From contig CP075492.1 in assembly GCA_021613535.1 (NCBI GenBank), positions 18,166,001 to 18,230,000 on the forward strand: a stretch of 64,000 nt of DNA. Direction: 5' to 3'. The notes below the pieces were generated by a model. That model made no database searches, was not told the DNA's origin, and saw only the letters and a program-made list of their open reading frames with translations. Positions 52,846-63,616 of the stretch are shown here, piece after piece. A program made the translations under genes and the position numbers. The first letter of the stretch is position 1. Every line of letters starts with the position of its first letter. The stretch is from Adineta vaga. Its lineage: Eukaryota > Rotifera.

Positions 52846-53580
52846 ATTGATTATGAGATTTAAAAAATATATTCTTTCATTTAAATAACTTTTACTAATA
52901 ACTATAAAATATGTTTTAATTGGATAGAATTACTTGTTTTTATTTATTGGAAAGTCAATATATTAAATCATGTCTCATTTTATATCACGTTATTCTTTTT
53001 CAAATAGAATTTTTATAATAAATGTCAAGCATCAATAATTCATACGATAATATCCCTGGAAAAAATAAGTTTGACTCTATAGTTTGATCAATTTGATGTT
53101 AAAATAAATTGAATACAATGGAAATACCATTATGTCTAGATACCTATACAGACTTTGCAAAACTTCACATTTTTTTTCCGACTTTTTTCCATTATTAAGT
53201 CTATGAGAACATATTCGACAGTCATTTCCGTATGTCTATCGAACAATAGAAAAAGTTTGACTATAAAAATGCCGTCGAACAACTTAAATGTTCTATTGAA
53301 AATATGGATTGCGTACAGTATTATTATTAACAAAATTATCGAAATTAACTATTATATAGCTACATTTAATATTCAATTTGGCGTATTCTAAGATACAAGT
53401 AACGCTCGTCGAGCCGACTCACTTAACCCTCGACTGTGGAGGACGGGTATTTTTAGCTTCTCCCAATACTGAGATGAACTGATCTAGAAACCTAATATAC
53501 AAGAAATTCACTCTCATGTTATTGTTTAAATATGTAATAACCTTCGAAAACAGAAAAATAAAGTTTCTTTTCATGAAATT
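52846..53580. other. Intergenic, nothing recognised
   Basis: AT-rich upstream side of the receptor gene. No supported gene or repeat. Confidence 0.45.
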
Positions 53581-53604
53581 CAATTCATCCGACTTGCCGC
53601 TTTA

Positions 53605-53850
53605 TAGCCCATCCACATTTCACCCAATATCCAGGTCCATACACCCACCTATACTGTCAGCCAACACCTCCACCCACGCCCATACACCCATCCTCACCCG
53701 GCACACACACACCTAAGTCAAAACCCCTAACGATGGTTTCACCCAACACACAAGTCAATACCCACGCCCACGATTTCACCCAACATTCAACTGTATATCC
53801 CCACCCATGATTTCACCCATTACCCAACTCTATCCCCCACCCACACCCTT
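53605..53850. repeat. C-rich minisatellite related to CCCACA
   Basis: Degenerate CCCAC-rich sequence. From about 53733 a unit near 38 bp repeats about three times, each starting TTTCACCCA and ending CCCACCCA or CCCACGCCCAC. One strand is strongly C-rich for 250 bp. Confidence 0.65.
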
Positions 53851-53857
53851 CTTCCAA

Positions 53858-53959
53858 GTAGGGTGGGTGTGGATCACAGTTTGCCGTGCATATGCGCAAA
53901 AGAGTGTCCACATTCGCTTCGCTGACTCTCGAAACTTCACCCACACCCACACTCTCAAG
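53858..53959. repeat. TGTGGG-type palindrome with long loop
   Basis: AGTAGGGTGGGTGTGGATC arm, a 65-nt loop, then CACCCACACCCACACTCTCAAG, ending about 40 bp beyond the stop of the E2-ART gene. Confidence 0.75.
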
Positions 53960-53999
53960 AAGAAATATAGATGTCTGTTTTAAATTTATACGAAGATCG

Positions 54000-55834
54000 T
54001 TAAACATAAACATTAAGATTAATATAATGTTTTTTCTTTTCATCATCATAATCAACTTTGTCAACTGTGAATTGAACAGCAGATTTTAACATTACTTCTT
54101 CTTCCTCTGGATACTGTGAATAATCACTAATGTCAATAGCTTTTTTTTCTCGTGAGTAGACTTTAATTAGTTTCATAATGAAAAGAGTATTAGTATCGAG
54201 ATCTTCAACCAATTTTCGACTTTTACTTGTTGAACTAAAGCCAGCCCATCGAAACGATGCACTACTTTTTGCAACCTTTTTGTATTCATCGATCATCGAT
54301 GGTAGTAAATTCATTCCACGATAAACTTCAATACTATGAACTTCAATTGACCATGGATGATTAAAATAAGAATATAAAAGACGAACAAATGATCCGTACG
54401 TTTCAATTTTTGTTCGATCTGCTTCACGTAAAAATTGGTTAAGTTGCTGATAGAGAAATGTGTGCATTGAATAGAGCCGTACGCATCCTTGACCGACTTC
54501 GCCAGAGGTCTCATCTATTAATGTACACAATTCCTTGATCAACATTTCAGATTCTGTTTGTTTTCCAAGGTTAATTCCTTCTTCTTCTAATTCTGCGACC
54601 AATGATTGAAGTTCAGCGTTAAGATCTAGCTCGATTATACCTTCATTAAAATCATACATCCGATAGCTATAAAAAAAAGGGCTGTTAGCGCAATCCCTAC
54701 GGAATTAAAATATGGAACTCACTTATTAATATAATTTAGAAGAGGATGTTACTATGAGTTTTAGAAATATATTTTTGCAGCGAATATGAAGGTGTCTGTA
54801 ACAGAGAGAGGAAGGGAGCCGCTAAACCTCAATTTAAAACTGACAATCACTATTTTTCTCGAAAATAGACGTAAGTTCCACAAAAGATATATTTACTTGT
54901 CTGTTTGTAATTGATGATTCTTATTCGTAAAACACTCTGCAACGATCAAAAGTGATTCTTTTGACTTTTCATTAAGAAATGTCTTGGCCTGTAATGGTTC
55001 AAAAACATTGAATCGAGCCAGTCGACCTATTTCTTTAGGTTGAATATTAATAGCGTCTTGTTGTAAAAGTTGATCTGGTGATGATGATATGCTTGTACTT
55101 GCTGGTGTCTCAGTTAGATTACTCAGCTTAAAATAAATCGAAAAAAATGAGAATTTAAAGATTTATAAACAAAACACACTCTGAGATAATAATAGAATCA
55201 AGTTTCCACTCGTAATCTAAATTTCTTGATTAGCACGCAAGACTTTATCCTTTTATAAAATTCATTTCCATCTTTAAATCAGAGAATAATTAAATGGACT
55301 TACTTCATTTATATCCTCCTGTGATTTAGTAGCATTATCGACTGTTATAGCATATTTTTGTGTCAATTCGCTTGCTATTCTATTATATTCATTGCAATTT
55401 ACTTGATATAAATAGGCCGCTTCTGGTTCAAGAAAATCATCAGTGTTTGGAACTGATAACAATACGACAATGGATAATAATATCTTTTCTATAGTAAGTG
55501 CCGGAGTATACGCTCGATATAAAATATCCAAACATATTTCTCCTTTTGAGCTTATATTTGGATGAAATATTTTTGTTTTAAATTCAATCTTTGGTGGGAC
55601 GAATGGATAACCCGAACGATTATCATCAACTTTCGGAAAATGAATATCGAGTATAAATACACCATTTTCATATGGTGTATTCGCCGGTCCTTGTATTTTA
55701 GCTTCCCAATGTTGTAATTCTGAACTTTCAGTAATAGGTACCAAGCTAAGAATTTCTTCTGATGGCTCGAACGCTTTCAATTCCTTTCGCATGCGTTGCA
55801 ATGATGCTGCTGTAAATTTTGAAGGTGTTTCCAT
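54000..55834 (-). CDS. Ubiquitin-conjugating E2 fused to an R-S-E ADP-ribosyltransferase, 3 exons
   Basis: Exons 55834-55304, 55126-54897 and 54666-54000 give 475 residues. Joins are GAA|GTAAGT to TTTTAAG, then AA|GTAAAT to TTATAG, with frame kept. Residues 1-165 are a UBC fold: PYENGVFILDIHFP, PPKIEFKTKIFHPN (91-93) and the catalytic C101 in KGEICLDIL, then the LLSVPNTDDFLEPEAA helix region. Residues 178-253 are a linker. Residues 255-475 are an arginine-specific-type ADP-ribosyltransferase: Y-R370-G in EVYRGMN, S-S-T-S at 398-401 (WAGFSSTS) and the ExE region EEEE 441-444 (YPEEEEVML). Both active sites look intact. An E2 accepts ubiquitin from E1; an ART transfers ADP-ribose from NAD+. Whether one modifies the other, or ubiquitin itself, is unknown. 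There is no signal peptide, so it should be cytosolic. If a splice call is wrong, these are two adjacent genes. Confidence 0.75.
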
Positions 55835-55867
55835 CTAAATAAAATAAGGGTGAGATTATGGTGAGAA

Positions 55868-55890
55868 CTTGAGGGTGAGGGTGTAGGTGG
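55868..55890. repeat. Half of a TGTGGG-type palindrome
   Basis: CTTGAGGGTGAGGGTGTAGG without a matching C-rich arm, 34 bp upstream of the E2-ART start codon. Confidence 0.5.
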
Positions 55891-56378
55891 ATGTTGATAA
55901 ATAGAAATAAAGAGTCTCCATATAAGTAACCAGTTTTTCCTATCTACGGAATTTCATAATGAATATCAAGAAAGTGTTCGAATAATCGATTTTTTTCAAA
56001 GTTGGATAGAAAATCGGATAATATAACAGTCGAATAGTCGATCGGTTATCGGAAAATGTGGGTTCGATTCTTTCTCTGAACTTATGACCCTATTTGGTCA
56101 GTCTTTCATGTTGACTAAAGCGTATCCACTGCGGGTTACTGCAAAAAAAGAGTAGAGAATAATCAACGGTAAAATCGTTTTTTATGTCCTAATAAACGAA
56201 AAAAGAGTTTATGAATTTGCAACGTATAATAAACCTTTTTCGATCATGAAATACTTCAAAAATGAAAATAGAAGGGTTTATTATGCGTAGTATATTCATA
56301 AACCTTTAGTTTCTTTAGCGATATATCCCATATATTAATGTGAAGTCTGCCTCGCAAACAAGTGAAAGAAAAATTAGG

Positions 56379-56441
56379 AGGATGAGGGTCTGGGTTTGGA
56401 TCAGACTGTTGATATATATGATATACCCACCCCACACCCAT
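56379..56441. repeat. TGTGGG-type palindrome
   Basis: AGGATGAGGGTCTGGGTTTGG arm and ATACCCACCCCACACCCATAG arm with a loop rich in GATATAT. Confidence 0.65.
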
Positions 56442-56751
56442 AGATATAAGTCTTACGGAAACTGCAAACAATAAACTAAGAGAAGATATATTGGACAATG
56501 AAATATTTCTTACCTTCAAGAATATGACAGTGAAGAAAAAACTCAACGATAAGATTTTTTTAAACTTCACACAATCTATAACAGTTTTTCCTCTTTATTT
56601 ATTCTTCATACAGACAACAACTCGTATATGTGTTACATTATCTTCGTTTTATTTTTTTAAAACTTCTATCAGTCATTGTTAAATGAATACTTACTGTTAA
56701 ATAAAACATCCAGATAATAATGTTATACCAAAAATTTGGATAAAGAATTCA

Positions 56752-57957
56752 ATGATTCCTTCATCATGGGCATTAGCGGAAAGATATTTATTCGATCAAT
56801 TAAATATAGCAGCATCTGAATTTATCGAGAATTTTATGCCAATTATGACTGGATGCATCATGGTGAGGGTTATTTATATTTGTATTTTCTTGGATTTGAT
56901 GCAAGTTCATCAACCAGCTTTCAATTTTGCTAAAATGTATATTGTAGAAGATGAACAAACAAAAAATTATGATAAACAATTGAAATTAATTCGTTCTCCA
57001 ATTCCAAGTAATAGAGAACCACGATTTGTATTTACTACGGAAGATTGGAGTATTCATCGTGATATTTTGGATGATTATTTAGCACCTTATGAAGATATTC
57101 CAGATGTTGATTTTATAGGTGGCAAATGTGCTTGGTTAAATGATGAAATATATACAAATATTATAAAATTAATGAATGAACGAATGACTCGAGGTGATAT
57201 GCCATTGAACCTTAATGCAACGTGTCTTGTTATTCAGGCATTTCTTTATTCAGGTGAAGAAAAATATCTTCATTACGGATATTAGAATATCTCAATACTT
57301 GGAAAGAAAGAACGAATGAAAATAATGGAATTATTCCAGATAATATTGGATTAACTAGTCCAATTGGTGAATATAATAATGGAAAATGGTGGGATGGATT
57401 ATCGTAAATCAGCATCGACATATCCACTTTATTTATGGACAATCTCAATGGCCGCCGAAGATTTAGATCGTATTGAACGTATTCCATTATATTGGGAATA
57501 TTCAAGCATAGTTTCAATATCTATGCGACTTAAATTCTGATTATTGACAACAAATATTAAATGCTAATTATCAATTAATTCAACAACAATTAAAACGAAA
57601 GCGCTCAGATCAAGAAAATCCTTTAAATTGGTTAAATCAATGTAATGAAAGTGATTCTTCTAGTATTCCTATTTGGCAAGCAATATACCCTATTTATATG
57701 GAAAGTCTTATTCAATTAACTTCAGATGGACCTATGCATATATCTCATGGTGGATTACAACATGCACGAGTTAAATATTACGATGTTGAAAAAAGAAGTG
57801 CTGGACTTTCACAATCAATTGCTCCACTTGTAAAAATTTGTTCATGCAATGAATATTAATTATTCAAGGTGGAACATTTGGAAAACATCAGTTTAATAAA
57901 GTTAATATCCTAAATGAAGTAACGGATGTCATTGAAACCACACTTGTTAATTATAAA
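56752..57957 (+). pseudogene. Frameshifted pseudogene of a bacterial/fungal-like enzyme (unidentified family)
   Basis: Several frames in succession look like one protein. 56752-57285 is open (ATEDW-like VFTTEDWSIHRDILDDYLAPYEDIPDVDFIGGKCAWLNDE, then LNLNATCLVIQAFLYSGEEKYLHYGY). It shifts to EYLNTWKERTNENNGIIPDNIGL...GEYNNGKWWDG near 57287-57404, then a third frame STYPLYLWTISMAAEDLDRI. Later come NWLNQCNESDSSSIPIWQAIYPIYMESLIQLTSDG and IIQGGTFGKHQFNKVNILNE to TAA at 57955-57957. At least three frameshifts or stops. The wording (GEEKY..W..EY...W.ER...N.GI.PDN.G..G.IGEY.NGKWW.G) recalls a microbial alpha/alpha-barrel-type family; a donor outside animals is plausible but not shown. Confidence 0.6.
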
Positions 57958-58229
57958 TAATTGGAAGTTATAATCCATATGCAAATTTACCCTTTTATGA
58001 TACGTCTTGGACCAATTTCGAAAAGAATATGAATTTACAAGAACAAAATCTTATTTAAAAAAAATTGAATTTTTTGTGATTTTCCAAAAACATTTGATTC
58101 AATCTGTATACGAAATCTTCATTGTAATATCTAGATCATCATGACACATATTCATTAAAAACAGTCCTTAAATTTAGAGTGATCTATTTTTTTTTGTCGT
58201 ACTTCTAAGTTTTACACCCAGGTGATGTA

Positions 58230-58298
58230 TCTTGAGAGTGTGCATGTGAGTTTGGGTGAGAATGAAGAAGAATACTCAAACCCTCACCCACCCTCACG
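58230..58298. repeat. TGTGGG-type palindrome
   Basis: CTTGAGAGTGTGCATGTGAG and TTTGGGTGAG arm, ACTCAAACCCTCACCCACCCTC arm, about 190 bp beyond the ART-FG-GAP stop codon. Confidence 0.7.
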
Positions 58299-58487
58299 GA
58301 AAGGAAAGCATACCTAATAAGAAAAATAGCTTCCAATACAAATCTTAAATAGTAGAATTTTATGATACAACACAATAAAAATAAATAAATATATAGAAAT
58401 AATATTCTATTCGATAGTTCGTAGTTATATACAAAGCGTCATTAACAAAAAAGTTCGTAAATAAATGTCGTCTATGTCGATGATCAG

Positions 58488-61400
58488 CTACTTGCAAACA
58501 TTTAGAAAAACAGTGTAATCTTCCGAATCTACGTTTGTGATGAGCACATCCGGCTTATCATCGTTGTTGAGATCATCGGATATGATAGTCCACGGTCTAA
58601 TCCCATTACTTCCATATTTGCTTTGAGTTTGAAAGGTTCCATCTCCATTGCCAAAGAGAACACTGATGGTGTTATCATTCGAATTGGTCACTGCCAAATC
58701 GATTTTACTATCATGATTAAAATCATTTGATATTATAGACGTTGGACCCGGACCAGCTATATAATTCACTTGTGTTTGAAAGGTTCCATCTCCATTGCCA
58801 AAGAGAATACTGATGGTGTTATCCATCGAATTGGTCACTGCCAAATCTATATTCTTATCATTATTAAAATCATCTGATATTATACACGTTGGATTCTGAC
58901 CAACTGTATACTTCACTTGTGTCTGAAAGGTTCTATTTTCATTTCCAAGCAGTATACTGATGGTGTCATCATACCAGTTGGCCACTGCCAAATCCATTTT
59001 CTTATCATCATTGAAATCAGTTGAGATTATAAAGTTTGGGTAATAACCAACTATATAATGCATTGGTGTTTGAAAGGTTCCATCTCCATTTCCAAACAGT
59101 ACACTGATGGTATGATTCTTATAGTTCGCCACTGCTAAATCCGTTTTGTTATCATTGTTGAAATCATTTGTTATTATAGAATATGGACCCCGACCAACTG
59201 TATAATTCATTGATGATTGAAAAATTCCGTTTCCATTTCCAATCAGTACACTTATGGTGTTGCCTACATAGTTGGCCACTGCCAAATCCATTTTCTTATC
59301 ATCATTAAAATCAACTGATACTATAGAGTTTGGGCGTTGACCGACTGCATACTTCACTCGTGTTTGAAAGGTTCCATTTCCATTGTTAAGCAGTATACTG
59401 ATGGTGTTATCATTTGAATTGGTCACCGCCAAATCTATTTTCTGATCATTATTAAAATCATTTGCTATTATAGAGGTTGGAGTTCCACCAACTGCATAGT
59501 TCATTGATCTTTGAAAGGTTCCATCTCCATTACCAAACCGTACACTAATGTTGTAATCAGCAGAGTTGGCCACTGTCAAATCCATTTTCTTATCATCATT
59601 AAAATAACCTGATATTATTGAGTTAGGATAATAACCAACTGTGTAGTTCATTGTTGTTTGAAAGATTCCATTTCCATTTCCAAGCAATACACTGATGCTG
59701 TTGTCACCCAAGTTTGCCACTGCCAAATCGATTTTGCTATCATTATTGAAATCACTTGATATTATGGAAAATGGGCGTCGACCAACTGTATAGTTCATTG
59801 ATGTTTGAAAGGTTCCATCTCCATTTCCAAGAAGTACACTGATGCTATTGTCATCCAAGTTAGTCACTGCCAAATCCATTCTATTATCATTATTGAAATC
59901 ATTTGAGATTATAGAACATGGTCTCCCACCAACTGTATAGTTCATTGGTGTTTGAAAGATTCCATTTCCATTTCCAAGCAGTACACTGATGCTGTTGTCA
60001 CCCAAGTTGGTCACTGCCAGATCCATTTTTTTATCCTTGTTAAAATCAGTTGATATTATAGAGTTTGGATTCCAACCCACCATGTAAATGGATGGATTAT
60101 AAAAGCTTCCATCTCCATTACCAAACGATAGAAACACATTGTTATGGTCGGAGTCCGCTACTGCAACATCAAGTTGCGTCGCGTTTCTGAAACGCCCCAG
60201 GGCCGCAGAATATGATGCTCCGTTTGTCTTATAGGACTTTAGTGGTTCAAATACTTTGTTACATACAGACACTATAACAAAACAATATTAAATGTGAAAA
60301 CGATTAAATCCTCAATGTGATAAAATAATAATTACTAGAAGCATATTACTGAGAAAGACGTATTATATTATTTTTCAGACTCGAAATGTTGAATTCTTTT
60401 TATAACTTCACTCATCATACACAAATCCTTTAAAGAAAGATTGAAGTTATAAATCTAGTATACTTTTCATGTTCTACTACATAGGTTTTAGTGTCTTTAG
60501 AATATATATACGACAAATGAGACAGTAATATTTTAAAAAAAGAACTATTTCGCTTCTTCAACTCAGCATAACATCGAAAATTTTTACCTGTTGGATTATT
60601 CTTTGATCTTGTTCCTAAAATAGATCCAAGAATAATTCCTCCTATACATAGAAGAGTTAATAAGCCAAGTGGAATCATAAATCTTTTCTTTTTATACCAT
60701 GATCGTCTTCAAAATACCATCAAAATATAATTTACAAATGATGGAATTCGACTTACTCAAGTTTTGGATAAAGACGTGCACCTACATATATACAGATATT
60801 CTTTATTTACAATAAATAATAAAAACTCTTTTGATTACCTTCGAACGGAGGTTGTAATAACATTTCAGTTGGTACAATTTGCTTTAAATGAATAACATGA
60901 AGATCGGGTGCTGGACTAAATTGTGATAGAACTACCATACGTATACCAGACAAAAGAAGAATTTCATCTTCAGTGACAAAATGTGAATGTTCTTGCACGG
61001 ATCGACCATTGATAGCTTCGACAGAGAATAATGTTCGATTGCCTGTACTACCCAAATACGTCTCGTTATCGAGTACAGTTAGCTCAGTTGTACATGATGA
61101 AAATGCCCACCATGTTACTAATTTACCAGGAGGAAATTCTGCACTGACATTTTTGGTCACTCCTCGCCAAACAGTTGAGGGCGGAACGCATGGTAATTTA
61201 ACCAGTGCAGTTAAGAATAGTTTGAGATACTTGAAATAGGGTCGAAGATGTTCGCGATCTTTGTTCTTGAGAGTGTAATTAAGCATCGAATAAAGGCTTC
61301 GATGTGACGTTTTCCATTCCATTGTATAGAGACGTATTGCAGCACTTTCATCAATCGTTAATCCATCTGGCGGTAGTTCTGATGTTTCATCAATTGCCAT

Positions 61401-62060
61401 TTGACCATAGAATGATAAATTATGAAGTATGCTATTAAGTGGTGAACATGCTTTGGAGAGGGGTAATAATGGTTCGTCAGCATATCCTATAACAGGACCA
61501 AGATCTCGTTCAATACCATTGGAGACCTGTATGATTGTCAACCTTGGTTGTTCAGCAGTAACTTCCACAAGTCGCTGATTTGTTATCATAGATGTGTTCG
61601 TAACTTCACTAAGATATTCTGTCATCATGAGCATTTGTGCTTGATTCAATACTTCGTCACCATGCATATGTGATGAAGTATTTGTAATCTCGATATTTTT
61701 GTCTGCTGCAGATTGTAGATCATTGATTTGTCCAGTAGAAAACATCGTTTCTGCCATCTTGATCTGAACACCGATATCTTTTCCTTTTATTAGCGGTCGA
61801 AAAGTCCACTCTTCATCAATCAACGCACTTGCCGTTAGTTCAGTCTGTACTTCAACATTTTCACTAATCAGTTTCCTTTGACTACTAGTATATTCATTAT
61901 CCAGCGTACTTGTTATTATCTTGTATGAATTATCGGCATATTTAGTTACTGCTCTATGTCGAACATTAGGCTCTTCGCTACTGAAGGTAATTACTGATAA
62001 TTCCATCGGAGTCTGAACATCTTCTTTCGTCAACATTTTCGTCTTATCATGTGTGTCCAT
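58488..62060 (-). CDS. ADP-ribosyltransferase - TM - FG-GAP/VCBS repeat fusion, 4 exons
   Basis: Exons 62060-60839, 60781-60757 (a 25-nt micro-exon), 60706-60588 and 60271-58488 close in frame to 1,049 residues. Residues 1-230 are low-complexity and acidic with no known domain. Residues about 233-395 are an R-S-E ADP-ribosyltransferase: VWR299G, AFSSCTT (S321-S322) and TE364DE366I. Then a TM near 425-447 (IPLGLLTLLCIGGIILGSILG). Residues 456-1049 carry about 12 FG-GAP/VCBS repeats of about 48 residues (DFNNDxKxDLAVTN...SVLLGNGDGTFQ), which form a beta-propeller and bind Ca2+ through the D-x-N-x-D loops. No signal peptide precedes the ART, so the natural reading is cytosolic enzyme and extracellular propeller (type II). 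Repeats are very alike at DNA level, a sign of recent expansion or conversion. The 317-nt last intron is the least certain join. Confidence 0.7.
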
Positions 62061-63616
62061 TATCTTGAAATATAAAAAATTCTAATCATCTATCATAGGA
62101 ATAATGTAACTCGTATTTAAAAAAAGGATTTGAGTTTTTTCACAACTACACTGAACAATATTTTTAAGTTTCTTACAATCGTTCCATTCATATATATCAG
62201 AGACCTGTAGAATCATACTTGTTTGACTCCAGCTTCGACTCTGAAAATCTCTGAAAATTTTCGTCCTAGTACATTAGTAACAACTTATGCTTACTAAATT
62301 ATAATGCAAGCTGTAATTAGTATCCTGTTATATATAAAATATCATTTGAGATCATTCAGTTAACATCTCACCGAATGTTTAACCATTAGTTAAATTATCT
62401 GTTCCAAAACTGATTATGCAATATTTAGTTGATTTATTAGAGTATTGTAAGAGTACAAACAGATTAATTGTATCTAGAACGACTACGAAACTCTTGCTCA
62501 GAGAAAAATGTCGAATTTAATAAAAGAAGAAGAAGAGCTTTGTGTTTGTCTATATCATGTTTCTCCGATATTAAATTGATATTTTTTGTTTAGTTAAATA
62601 TTATGATCGGATTTGATCTCCTGGATATGACACGTTCCAGTTTCATTATTGAGTTTTCTGTCACTATCGTCGCAGTATCAGTGTTTCCGCAATTTATGCG
62701 AATAAATTGTGTTAGATGCAAATCTTTCGGACATTCTTTTGAAATACTTGTTACTTTCCATTTCAGCCTAAAGTTTCTGCTCAAATGATGCAAAATATCA
62801 CTTAATTCATACAATAAAATTAGGTTTTGCAAAAAAAATCCCATAGAATAAGATAGCTTCTACTGACCCTCGCTAATTCGAAAGTTGTTACTATTTCATG
62901 GTCTGTTCTTAAATACGAAGATACTGTCTATGAGTGTAAACGATGCAAACACCCAGGTCGAACGATCTTTGCTACAGGATTCCGGTGCGGATTTCATCAG
63001 ATTTTGTCGGAATCCGTTAAAATCCGACAGGATCATCATCGGAAATGCTAGGAATTCGGTCGGAACCGGCATTCGGAATCCTGTAGCAAAGATTCCGGCA
63101 CAACTCGATAGGATCAGATTGAAATTACTCGCGTCCGACAGGATCCGATGTACCCGTTTGGACCTGGGCAACTGAATAAAATATAAAAAATATACATTTT
63201 CTCCTCGTATATTATTGCAATGATTATTCAAGCATAATTTATTATTATATTATGTTCATGAAGAAGAAGCAGGCAGCTAAATGCACGTGTTTATAGGTAA
63301 TACCTTTTTCTATCTTCTAAACAAACCTAAGCTCACGTGTAATTAATGTACGAACAGGACAAAAACAATGCATCAATCAACTTTCTCATATCAACGAAAT
63401 ATGTGTAGGCATATCTATATAAAGTATTTAGACGGCCATTTTTTTCTTTTCTTTTCTTTTATATTTCATATTCCTTTGTTGATATATTTTAGCATAGGAT
63501 GAAAGATTAAACAGTACAAGCACAAAATAATCTTATGCTCTTTTCTGAAACAAAGGGTTATAGGCTCGTAAAAGAAGCTCTTAAAATCATTAAATTTTGT
63601 ATGTTTGTTTGTCGAA
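62061..63616. other. Intergenic; contains a degenerate inverted repeat
   Basis: Upstream of the ART-FG-GAP gene. No gene recognised; an inverted-repeat element lies at 62965-63093. Confidence 0.45.
62965..63093. repeat. Inverted repeat with 20-bp perfect ends
   Basis: ATCTTTGCTACAGGATTCCG at 62965-62984 is repeated inverted at 63074-63093. Between and beyond them, motifs such as TCCGACAGGATC recur. A looser relative may lie at 24118-24230 (CTACAGGATTTCATAGGATC...). It looks like a small GC-richer foldback element. Confidence 0.6.

Larger units (their letters stand above)
55835..56751. other. Intergenic with two palindrome-type repeats
   Basis: Upstream of the E2-ART gene. A half palindrome lies at 55868-55890 and a full one at 56379-56441. 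No gene recognised. Confidence 0.45.

Noticed and set aside
56040-56110. tRNA-like B box (GGGTTCGATTC)
   Set aside because: No A box at the right distance and no acceptor-stem pairing.
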